Part shown: in pieces, positions 13,706 to 20,393 of the stretch
How positions within the stretch are numbered: the stretch's first letter is position 1
How the letters are laid out: the number at the start of each line of letters is the position of its first letter
The notes under the pieces: generated by a model
Database searches by the model: none
What the model was told of the DNA's origin: nothing
Seen by the model: only the letters and a program-made list of their open reading frames with translations
Origin: CAYSNP01 sp050945855
GTDB taxonomy: Bacteria > Bacillota > Clostridia > Christensenellales > DTU072
Reading direction: 5' to 3'
NCBI GenBank assembly: GCA_050945855.1
Contig: JBMNTS010000019.1
Span: 1-21,625, forward strand
DNA length: 21,625 bases
Made by a program: the position numbers and the translations under genes

Positions 13706-15568
13706 ATGAACACAAATTTTGACGTAATAGTGATAGGCGCGGGGCACGCCGGCGTGGAAGCCGCGTGCGCGCTGTCCAAATTGAATAAATCCGTTTTGCT
13801 GTTATCGCTTTCCTTAAACGCGATATCCTTTATGGCGTGCAATCCCAATATCGGGGGCACCGCCAAAGGGCATCTTGTGCGTGAAATCGACGCACTCGGC
13901 GGAGAGTTGGGGATAATCGCGGATAAAGCGACCATTCAGACCAGACTGCTAAACCGCGGCAACGGACCCGCGGTGCACAGCCTGCGCGCGCAAGTGGATA
14001 AGCAGCTCTTTCACCGTCTGCAAAAGCAAAAGGTGGAAAGCATGCCGGGCATAACGCTGCTGGAGGCGGAAGTAAAGGAGATTATTGCGGAAGGCGGCAA
14101 GGTAAAAGGTATTGTCACCACCTTGGGCGCGGCCTACACCGCCCGCGCGGTTATCGTCGCCACCGGCGTATACCTTAACGCGGAAATAGTCACGGGCGAG
14201 CATAGGGAGCAATGCGGGCCATCGGGATATAAGAGGGCAGGCTTCCTTACCGACAGCCTTATCTCTTTGGGGCTTGACATCAGGCGCTTTAAGACGGGCA
14301 CGCCCGCGAGAGTGCTGCGCTCAAGTATTGATTTCAGTAAAATGGAAGTCCAGAACGGCGAATACGGTATACCAAACTTCAGTTATATGACAGACTATCA
14401 GGTCAACAATTCCATGAAGTGCTACCTTACCTATACCAACCGAAACACGCATAACATTATCCTTGCCAACTTGCACCGCGCCCCAATGTATAACGGCTCC
14501 ATAAAAGGCGTGGGTCCCAGATATTGCCCCTCCATCGAGGACAAGGTAGTACGGTTTGCGGATAAGGAGAGGCATCAGATATTTATAGAGCCGGAGGGCA
14601 TGGACACCGAGGAAATGTACGTTCAGGGGCTTTCCACTTCTTTGCCCTACGATGTTCAGGAGCAAATGATCAGGACCATATCCGGACTGGAGAACGTAAA
14701 GATTACAAGGTACGGTTATGCCATAGAGTATGACTGCATAGACCCTTTGAACCTTTTGCCCACGCTTGGGGTAAAGCATATAGAAGGATTGTATACGGCG
14801 GGGCAAATCAACGGCAGCAGCGGTTACGAGGAAGCCGCGGCGCAAGGGCTGGTAGCGGCGATAAACGCCGCCCGCTTTATAGACGGCAAAGAGCCTTTTA
14901 TCCTGAAAAGAAGCGAGGCGTATATCGGAGTGCTGATAGACGATCTGGTGACTAAAGGGACAACGGAGCCTTACCGGATGATGACCGGCCGCGCCGAGCA
15001 CAGGCTGTATCTAAGGCAGGACAACGCGGACGAAAGGCTTACCGAGATAGGGTACGCCATAGGGCTGGTAAGCGAGGACCGCTACGCCCGCTTTAAGCAA
15101 AAGCAAATGCGTAAGGCGCAAATCGAGGAAAGGCTGGCTATGATTTATTCCCCTTCCAAAGTCAATCCGTACGCGTTGGAGCGGGGAAAATCCACTACCG
15201 CGACGGGGTGCAGCGGCGAGGGCTTGCTCAAGCGCGCCGATTATAGTTTTGAGGATTTAATCAAATTAGATTCTTACTACGCGGATTTTGACACATCCTT
15301 GCTGCAGGAGGCGGAAATAGAGATAAAGTACCGCGGGTATATCAAAAAGCAGCGCAAGGAAATAGAGGAATTGCAAAAAATGGAAGAAAGAAAGCTGAGT
15401 CCTCTGCTGGATTATCAGAGCATAGAGGGTTTGAGGCTGGAAGCCAGACAAAAGCTGAATAAAGTCAAGCCTTTGACCTTAGCGCAAGCCTCCCGGATAA
15501 GCGGAGTCAATCCCTGCGATATTACCGCCCTTATTATTTATCTGCATAAGCAAAAACAAGCGGGCTAA
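13706..15568 (+). CDS. mnmG: tRNA uridine-5-carboxymethylaminomethyl modification enzyme MnmG (GidA)
   Basis: A 620-residue FAD enzyme that, with MnmE, installs the carboxymethylaminomethyl group on the wobble uridine of certain tRNAs, using methylene-tetrahydrofolate. The FAD-binding Rossmann motif is VIGAGHAGVEAA (residues 9-20). MACNPNIGGTAKGHLVREID follows near 42-61, then the family signature GPRYCPSIEDKVVRF with its conserved Cys, and the second signature GQINGSSGYEEAAAQGLVAA. The tail has the helical MnmE/tRNA-binding domain. Length is normal. The start at 13706 gives the standard N-terminus; a TTG 12 codons earlier lies inside the promoter. mnmE, usually adjacent in Firmicutes, is not here. 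Confidence 0.97.
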   Translation: MNTNFDVIVIGAGHAGVEAACALSKLNKSVLLLSLSLNAISFMACNPNIGGTAKGHLVREIDALGGELGIIADKATIQTRLLNRGNGPAVHSLRAQVDKQLFHRLQKQKVESMPGITLLEAEVKEIIAEGGKVKGIVTTLGAAYTARAVIVATGVYLNAEIVTGEHREQCGPSGYKRAGFLTDSLISLGLDIRRFKTGTPARVLRSSIDFSKMEVQNGEYGIPNFSYMTDYQVNNSMKCYLTYTNRNTHNIILANLHRAPMYNGSIKGVGPRYCPSIEDKVVRFADKERHQIFIEPEGMDTEEMYVQGLSTSLPYDVQEQMIRTISGLENVKITRYGYAIEYDCIDPLNLLPTLGVKHIEGLYTAGQINGSSGYEEAAAQGLVAAINAARFIDGKEPFILKRSEAYIGVLIDDLVTKGTTEPYRMMTGRAEHRLYLRQDNADERLTEIGYAIGLVSEDRYARFKQKQMRKAQIEERLAMIYSPSKVNPYALERGKSTTATGCSGEGLLKRADYSFEDLIKLDSYYADFDTSLLQEAEIEIKYRGYIKKQRKEIEELQKMEERKLSPLLDYQSIEGLRLEARQKLNKVKPLTLAQASRISGVNPCDITALIIYLHKQKQAG

Positions 15569-15582
15569 GGATGTGCCCGGTA

Positions 15583-15611
15583 TTGACTTTTATTATCTAA
15601 TGATATAAAAT
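15583..15611 (+). promoter_or_regulatory. Promoter of the exported-protein/MGMT operon
   Basis: TTGACT (15583-15588), 17-bp spacer, TAAAAT (15606-15611): the same boxes and spacing as the mnmG promoter. The leader to the ATG at 15650 is about 32 nt. Confidence 0.65.
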
Positions 15612-15649
15612 ATTCATAAAATACAATAACGAAAGATTAGAGGTCTTTT

Positions 15650-16639
15650 ATGAAAATCGCAAAAACTATTATCGTTATTCTGCTGATTGTGGGTTTGGCA
15701 GCCATGATTAATTACGGCGTAAAAAGCCCCGCCTTGGCAAAAGCGGACAATCCTTTCGGTCTTATGAGCACGGGCGTGCGTCCGGAAGGCGAAAAACTTA
15801 CCGGCATTGATATGGAAAAGGACCAAATCGCTTTGGCGCTGGAATTATACTACCTTGCCTGCCAAAAGGATAAGGACGCGCCTTGCAGAGCTTTTTATTC
15901 CATATGCCCTACCAGCAACGTGTCCGCCGGTATGGATAACAGAATTTTGCTAAATATCCTGGAGATTAAAAACGGGGAGGAGTTCTTCCGCATTGATTAC
16001 CGCCTTAAGGACAGCGTGCCTCTGTTTGACAGAATGCCCTTCCTGGAAGTCCCTCTCAACCAATTGATAAGGCTGGTCACAACCGAACGCAAATATTACA
16101 ACCTCAGCATGGAGCACGCCCTCTACCAGCAAGTGCTCAATGCCAACACCGATGAAAACGGCATACCGTACGCTAACTGGACTACCCTTTACAAAGAAAG
16201 CCAACTGGACCCCGTTATATTCAACTCCGCTCAGGAGCAGCCGTACAGAAAAAGCTCACATATCATAGAAGAGGATACCGTAACCGACGCTTCGGTTACC
16301 TATAATGAGGAAAAAGGCATATATTACGTAACAATTTCGCTGGACGTCGAAACAATAGACCCCGAGCTGGGCGTCAACAAAGCCACCAAAGATACCCTGG
16401 TTTCAATCAAAGAAGGAGCGGGTTCGGATAATGTGCGTTTTACTTCCGTCGAAGTAGAATTTCAGATGTGGGACAACGGTTACTTTAAAGAGTATTCCTG
16501 CATAGAAAATTGGGAAGGCAAGGTGGCAATGAATCTTAATGTTTCCTCCGAGTTTTATTACCGTGACATCTACTCCTACGCCGAAGCCGATTGCGACATC
16601 TCCGCCTATTACGCAAACGGAGCGTTTGTCAACAATTAG
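15650..16639 (+). CDS. Exported or membrane-anchored protein of unknown function
   Basis: I do not recognise this 329-residue protein. Residues 4-21 (AKTIIVILLIVGLAAMIN) form a signal peptide or single anchor after a basic start. No lipobox Cys is evident, and the ALA-KA near residue 30 could be a cleavage site. The rest is soluble, acidic and beta-rich in its second half (for example GIYYVTISLDVETID and RFTSVEVEFQMWDNGYF), as in secreted beta-sandwich domains. The four cysteines after the leader might pair. AGAGG precedes the ATG. It ends 3 nt before the MGMT-like gene, so the two are co-transcribed, although no shared function is obvious. Confidence 0.75.
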   Translation: MKIAKTIIVILLIVGLAAMINYGVKSPALAKADNPFGLMSTGVRPEGEKLTGIDMEKDQIALALELYYLACQKDKDAPCRAFYSICPTSNVSAGMDNRILLNILEIKNGEEFFRIDYRLKDSVPLFDRMPFLEVPLNQLIRLVTTERKYYNLSMEHALYQQVLNANTDENGIPYANWTTLYKESQLDPVIFNSAQEQPYRKSSHIIEEDTVTDASVTYNEEKGIYYVTISLDVETIDPELGVNKATKDTLVSIKEGAGSDNVRFTSVEVEFQMWDNGYFKEYSCIENWEGKVAMNLNVSSEFYYRDIYSYAEADCDISAYYANGAFVNN

Positions 16640-16642
16640 TCA

Positions 16643-16957
16643 ATGGGCTTTTTTGAAGAAGTTTATTCCGTCGTAAAGAAAATACCGAGCGGCAGGGTCG
16701 CCACCTACGGGGACGTTGCCGCTCTTTGCGGTAAAAAGCGCGCCGCGCGGCAAGTTGGCTGGGCGCTGCATCAAAATCCGAGTTTTATGGAAATACCCTG
16801 TCACAGAGTTGTCAGCCGCGTGGGAAGGCTGGCGCCCGCTTTTGCCTTCGGAGGGCAAAATGTGCAAAAAGGGCTGCTTGAGAAAGAAGGGGTGCGGGTC
16901 GGGGAGGATTTTACCGTCGACCTTTCTCTCTACAGGTGGAAGGGCGTATCCGATTAG
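16643..16957 (+). CDS. MGMT-family protein (O6-alkylguanine DNA alkyltransferase-like)
   Basis: A 104-residue protein matching only the C-terminal DNA-binding and active-site domain of O6-methylguanine-DNA methyltransferase. The helix-turn-helix region ATYGDVAALCGKKRAARQVG carries the probable finger Arg36. The active-site motif is IPCHRVV with Cys53. Alkyltransferase-like (ATL) proteins of this short length often have Trp or Ala in place of that Cys; here Cys is kept, so alkyl transfer is possible. The usual N-terminal ribonuclease-like domain is absent, as in many short family members. It starts 3 nt after the preceding stop. Its role should be repair or sensing of alkylated guanine. Confidence 0.87.
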   Translation: MGFFEEVYSVVKKIPSGRVATYGDVAALCGKKRAARQVGWALHQNPSFMEIPCHRVVSRVGRLAPAFAFGGQNVQKGLLEKEGVRVGEDFTVDLSLYRWKGVSD

Positions 16958-17001
16958 CAGTATTATTTTTTCGTAATGGTCAATAATTTTTCATATTCGA
17001 T

Positions 17002-17388
17002 ATGAAAAAATTTCTTTTGCTTGCATTAATACTTTTTTTGATTGCCGTATACTGTATTAACGGCGAATTTAATTCCTTTGCCCCCGCAGAATATAGGGAT
17101 ATTTTTGCGCGCTGTAGCCGGGTGTTCCGCTTGAACGGGGACGCGGCGCGGAAAACAGATGCCGTTTATTCTTTCGCGGGCGGAAAAGAAGATATTTCCC
17201 TTCTGGCGGAAAAATTTGAGATTTCCATTATAGACACTCAGACTTTGCAAGGCAGAATAATTTACTACGGCTACAGCCCCAGATTCGGGCGGTGCGTTGA
17301 CTACAGGGGCAGCCGCTGCAACGTGCAAATGGTTTATTGTTCGGGCACAATCACCGTAGGGATGCCCGTTTTGACAGGCTCATACTGA
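17002..17388 (+). CDS. Small exported protein of unknown function
   Basis: I do not recognise this 128-residue protein. MKKFLLLALILFLIAVYC is a signal peptide or anchor. The mature part has three further Cys residues in its C-terminal half plus one near residue 38, and ends with beta-like strands (GRIIYYGYSPRF, NVQMVYCSGTITVGMPVLTG). The start codon lies inside an inverted repeat (TTTTTCATAT at 16987-16996, ATATGAAAAA at 17000-17009) and there is no SD, so translation may depend on RNA structure. It is 44 nt after the MGMT-like gene and could belong to that operon. Confidence 0.6.
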   Translation: MKKFLLLALILFLIAVYCINGEFNSFAPAEYRDIFARCSRVFRLNGDAARKTDAVYSFAGGKEDISLLAEKFEISIIDTQTLQGRIIYYGYSPRFGRCVDYRGSRCNVQMVYCSGTITVGMPVLTGSY

Positions 17389-17411
17389 TTCCGATTATCC
17401 GCCTATTGCCC

Positions 17412-17439
17412 TTGACTTAATTTTTTCTTACTGTATAAT
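17412..17439 (+). promoter_or_regulatory. Promoter of the GGCT-like gene
   Basis: TTGACT (17412-17417), 16-bp spacer, TATAAT (17434-17439). Transcription should start near 17446, leaving a leader of about 12 nt that still contains GGAG. Confidence 0.7.
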
Positions 17440-17457
17440 GAAAGGCGGAGAACAAAA

Positions 17458-17967
17458 ATGGCTAACGGAAATTATGTATGGTATGTGTCTTACGGCTCAA
17501 ATATGTTGTATGGGAGATTCGCGCTCTACTTGCGGGGAGGCAAGCTTAAGGGGGTAAACAAAACATACCCGGGCTGTACGGACAAGAGCTTGCCTAAAGC
17601 CGGTATCCCCTATGAACTTAACTATGACGTGTATTTCGGGCAGTATTCTTCCACCTGGGGCGGCGGCGTCGCTTTTTTGGATGTTTCCAAGCCCGGACAC
17701 GCTTACGGCAGAGCTTATCTTATCTCAAGTTCCCAATTGAAAGAAATCCACGCGCAGGAAGGCAGCGGGAAAGAATGGTATAAGGACCTTATCCCGCTTG
17801 CTACCATAGACGGCATTGCCGCATATACAATAACCAATAAAGTAAGGAGAAAGCCTAACCCTCCCACAACAAAATATATTAAAGTAATAAAGAAAGGGCT
17901 GATTGAGACATATCCCGAAAAATCAAAAAGAGAAATCAAAGAATATCTTAAAAAAATAACGGCTTAG
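17458..17967 (+). CDS. Gamma-glutamylcyclotransferase-like (GGCT/AIG2 fold) protein
   Basis: A 169-residue cytoplasmic protein with the substrate-binding motif YVSYGSNM (residues 9-16), a variant of the family's Y-x-x-YGSN. It also has a GRAYLISSSQLKEIHAQEG segment with Glu101 in the usual place of the catalytic acid. Family members release 5-oxoproline from gamma-glutamyl compounds, but many bacterial members have unknown substrates. Length fits the single-domain family. GGCGGAG lies 7 nt before the ATG. The basic C-terminal 30 residues (rich in Lys) extend past the core fold. The TM2 gene follows 36 nt later and may be co-transcribed. Confidence 0.78.
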   Translation: MANGNYVWYVSYGSNMLYGRFALYLRGGKLKGVNKTYPGCTDKSLPKAGIPYELNYDVYFGQYSSTWGGGVAFLDVSKPGHAYGRAYLISSSQLKEIHAQEGSGKEWYKDLIPLATIDGIAAYTITNKVRRKPNPPTTKYIKVIKKGLIETYPEKSKREIKEYLKKITA

Positions 17968-18003
17968 CACCGGGAATACGGCGTTGGATATAAGAGGTAA
18001 AAT

Positions 18004-18399
18004 ATGAAAGAGCAAACCATCAACCAATTGATTTATCAACTGGACGATTTGATTCCGCCCCGCAAAATAGGCAAGCTAAAGCAAGCGCTTGCCGGGGTAG
18101 GGGAAGAGGCGTACGGACAAATTTTGGAGGTACCCGCAAAAAAACCTTATTCCGCCGTATTGCTGGCAGCTTTTCTGGGGTTTTTGGGAATCAACAGATT
18201 TTACATACGTCAATATGTCTTAGGTGTGCTGAAAATAGCGCTTACCGTCGGCGCGGGCATATTATGTTTTCGGTTGCCTTCAGAGTATATGACGGTAATA
18301 GGCGCAATCTATCTTGCGATATATATAGCGGATATATGCTTTAGTTTTACAGGCTGCAGATACGCCAATCTGGCGGCAATCAAAAAAGCAATAAAATAG
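18004..18399 (+). CDS. TM2 domain-containing membrane protein
   Basis: A 131-residue protein. Residues 1-45 are soluble and helical. The TM2 domain follows: AFLGFLGINRFYIRQYVLGV (about 55-75) carries the signature F-LG-x-x-G-x-x-RFY-x-x-x-x-x-x-G. Here Asn replaces the common His before Arg. Two more hydrophobic segments lie at about 75-92 and 97-117. The cellular role of bacterial TM2 proteins is not defined. AGAGG precedes the start, and a terminator follows 1 nt after the stop. Confidence 0.85.
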   Translation: MKEQTINQLIYQLDDLIPPRKIGKLKQALAGVGEEAYGQILEVPAKKPYSAVLLAAFLGFLGINRFYIRQYVLGVLKIALTVGAGILCFRLPSEYMTVIGAIYLAIYIADICFSFTGCRYANLAAIKKAIK

Positions 18400-18400
18400 A

Positions 18401-18426
18401 ACCGCCTTATCGCCAAGGCGGTTTTT
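18401..18426 (+). terminator. Terminator of the TM2 gene
   Basis: ACCGCCTT (18401-18408), loop ATCGCC, AAGGCGGT (18415-18422) and a T run to 18426. It lies between convergent genes and may also slow transcription from the SIS-domain gene. Confidence 0.9.
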
Positions 18427-18458
18427 GGGCATACCAAACAAGTGTTTTCAGGCACTGA

Positions 18459-19493
18459 TTATACGGTTATCGTTACCTTTTGCAAGTTGCGCGGTTTGTC
18501 CGGATTAAGCCCCAGCACCGAGGCTAAGGAAGCGGCGTAAAGCTGAATCGCCGCGGTGTAGATAAAGGGATTTTCCAGACTTTGCATGGTAGGCATTTCA
18601 AAGCAATGGGAGGAAATTTCCTTAATTTTGGGTATATCCGTAAAGCTAATTATATTGGCGCCCAACAGGCTGAGGCGGGTAGCCATGGAGATAAACTCTT
18701 CCTCAAGTTCTCCGCTCGGCGCAAGCATAATAACATTTGTGCCTTCCTCTATAAGCGCGAGGGGACCGTGCATAAATTCCGCGGTGGAAAAGGCTCTGCA
18801 GAAAATATAGCAGGTCTCCGTAAGTTTAAGGCCAAGCTCGTCGGCTATGGCCATTAAAAAGCCTCTGGTCAAAATAATGGTGTTTTTTATGTTTTTTGTG
18901 GCAAGCGCGAATTGCAGCATTTTGTCTTCGCTTTCGGTGAAAAATTCTCTGAGTTTGGCGGGCATCAGCGAGAGATTCATTTTGGCGGTTTTGGGCACAA
19001 TGGCGTTAGATAAAAGATACAGGCAGGCCAATTGCCCCATAAAGGTCTTGGTAGCCGCCACGCTAAGCTCTTTGTCCGCCGCGATAAATATGTGATAATC
19101 GCATTCCCGCGCTAGCTCGCTTTCCGGATTGTTGGTTACCGCCACCGTCATCGCGCCGCTGCTCTTTGCCTCGCGGACGGCAAGCAGGGTATCCGTGCTT
19201 TTGCCGCTTTGGCTTACTGCCACAACGAGATTTTCGGATAAGTCCACCTTGGAATTGTATACGGTCACCACGGAAAGATTCAGGGGGCTGACCATTTTTT
19301 CGCCGACGATTTCGTTTAGCGCCTTAAAATACTGCACGGCGTTGTTGCTGCTGCCCCGCGCAATGGTGGTGATGCCTGTCAGCTTTCTTTCCTTAAAGGC
19401 CATGCCGATTTTTGCAATGGTATCCTTGTTGGCCAGAAGAATATTTTTTATTGTTTCGCTGCCTTCTTTAAGTTCTTTCATCATTAACGACAT
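18459..19493 (-). CDS. SIS-domain protein, GlmS isomerase-like / glucosamine-6-phosphate deaminase (NagB-II) type
   Basis: A 344-residue protein with two SIS (phosphosugar-binding) domains and no glutaminase domain. The first holds ARGSSNNAVQYFK (45-57) and SQSGKSTDT (94-102). The second has LKLTETCY with Glu226 and AEFMHGP with His242. The C-terminus, DKPRNLQKVTITV with Lys339, matches the end of GlmS, where equivalent Glu, His and Lys act in sugar isomerisation. Without the glutaminase half it more likely deaminates glucosamine-6-phosphate or a related aminosugar phosphate to a ketose phosphate. GAGAGGTG lies 7 nt before the start. It is a single gene, convergent with the TM2 gene. Confidence 0.85.
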   Translation of the reverse strand: MSLMMKELKEGSETIKNILLANKDTIAKIGMAFKERKLTGITTIARGSSNNAVQYFKALNEIVGEKMVSPLNLSVVTVYNSKVDLSENLVVAVSQSGKSTDTLLAVREAKSSGAMTVAVTNNPESELARECDYHIFIAADKELSVAATKTFMGQLACLYLLSNAIVPKTAKMNLSLMPAKLREFFTESEDKMLQFALATKNIKNTIILTRGFLMAIADELGLKLTETCYIFCRAFSTAEFMHGPLALIEEGTNVIMLAPSGELEEEFISMATRLSLLGANIISFTDIPKIKEISSHCFEMPTMQSLENPFIYTAAIQLYAASLASVLGLNPDKPRNLQKVTITV

Positions 19494-19791
19494 TTTTTAA
19501 CACCTCTCAACTATGTCCTATTCGCAAAAAATAAGATGTTCTTATCTTCTTTATTCTCTCGTTTTATACTAATAATATACGCGTCAGGCTCCGAAGAAGG
19601 AACGTTTAAGAAAATTTATGGCATGCATAGCTCTCTTTTTCTTTGCCTTTTAGTGTAAAGGGGTAAACAAAACGGGCAATAATCAGGATAAAATAATGTT
19701 TTTGTAAAATGCGCGCGCTCCTTTTGTCCGCCTTGCGCCTTAATTATAAACCATTTTGCAGATAATGTAAAACAAAATAGGGGCAAAAGTG

Positions 19792-19820
19792 TTGACATCT
19801 TAGCCGGCAATCAATATAAT
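19792..19820 (+). promoter_or_regulatory. Full-consensus promoter of the tRNA-Thr unit
   Basis: TTGACA (19792-19797), 17-bp spacer, TATAAT (19815-19820): a perfect consensus, the strongest in the window. Transcription should start near 19827 and read through the broken tRNA-Thr into the intact one. The remaining gap 19494-19791 holds nothing that I recognise. Confidence 0.85.
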
Positions 19821-19830
19821 ATAACAAGCT

Positions 19831-19862
19831 GGTTAAAAAGGGTAAAACCCTCCCTTTTTACC
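19831..19862 (+). terminator. Terminator-like hairpin in the tRNA-Thr leader
   Basis: GGTTAAAAAGGG (19831-19842) pairs with CCCTTTTTACC (19852-19862) with one bulge, right after the transcription start. The T run is inside the stem, so termination may be weak. It could act as an attenuator or as a processing signal for the tRNA precursor. Confidence 0.45.
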
Positions 19863-19899
19863 AAAAAAGCCAGGCGGCTACACAAAAAATCGGATATTT

Positions 19900-19938
19900 G
19901 CTGACGTGGCTCAGTCGGTAGAGCACGTCCTTGGTAAG
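19900..19938 (+). pseudogene. Broken tRNA-Thr (5' half only)
   Basis: This begins GCTGACGTGGCTCAG, with D arm and anticodon arm through TTGGTAAG, then stops resembling a tRNA. Its last 32 nt (19907-19938) are identical to 20030-20061 of the intact tRNA-Thr. The acceptor half-stem GCTGACG differs from the GCTGCTA of the intact gene, and no CGTCAGC partner follows. It cannot fold as a tRNA. Confidence 0.85.
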
Positions 19939-20022
19939 ACTGACAGCTAAGGGAAAAACGGCTCAACAACTGCCAAAATGTACTGTGGTCTATGCCACGA
20001 AAAACTTAATAAAAATGCACTT

Positions 20023-20098
20023 GCTGCTATGGCTCAGTCGGTAGAGCACGTCCTTGGTAAGGACGGGGTCATGGGTTCAAATCCCGTTAGCAGCTCCA
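20023..20098 (+). tRNA. tRNA-Thr (anticodon GGT)
   Basis: A 76-nt tRNA: acceptor GCTGCTA/TAGCAGC, anticodon stem CGTCC/GGACG around the loop TTGGTAA (anticodon GGT, reading ACC/ACU), T arm with GGTTCAAATCC, and an encoded CCA (20096-20098). It shares its promoter with the broken copy upstream and ends at the terminator at 20104. Confidence 0.96.
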
Positions 20099-20103
20099 AA
20101 AAG

Positions 20104-20133
20104 CACCGAAAACACGAGTTTTTCGGTGTTTTT
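20104..20133 (+). terminator. Terminator of tRNA-Thr
   Basis: CACCGAAAA (20104-20112), loop of 7 nt, TTTTCGGTG (20120-20128), then TTTTTC. It closes the tRNA-Thr transcription unit. Confidence 0.88.
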
Positions 20134-20393
20134 CTTTGTCTGAAACACTAGTGGTGCAAAATGGCATAAAAAAGGCATACAGCTTTTCACCAAAACCTTA
20201 GACCACAGTATTTTAGCCATTGCACCATTTTTTTGACCCTATTTTAAACATAAGGCATAAAAAAGGCATAAAACTTTTAGTCAACTCATCTCTACCCAAT
20301 ATGGATACTACTGCTATGTGCTTTGAATATCTTTTGTAGGTTTTGTAGTAGTTGAAAATAAATAGTGATATATTTGGTTTCATTTCATTTAAA

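Larger units (their letters stand above)
19981..20268. repeat. Inverted and direct repeats around tRNA-Thr
   Basis: TACTGTGGTCTA (19981-19992) recurs inverted at 20199-20210 with similar flanks on both sides of the tRNA. TGGTGCAAAATGGC (near 20152) recurs inverted, with a 2-nt gap, near 20216-20229. GGCATAAAAAAGGCATA occurs directly at about 20163-20179 and 20252-20268. Such a mix is common at attachment regions of tyrosine recombinases, but no integrase gene is in the window. Confidence 0.6.

Noticed and set aside
14321..15001. 226-codon frame antisense to mnmG
   Set aside because: It is a shadow frame of a highly conserved gene.
20134..20393. A truncated integrase gene near the attachment-like repeats
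   Set aside because: No frame of useful length with recombinase motifs is present; only the repeats can be shown.
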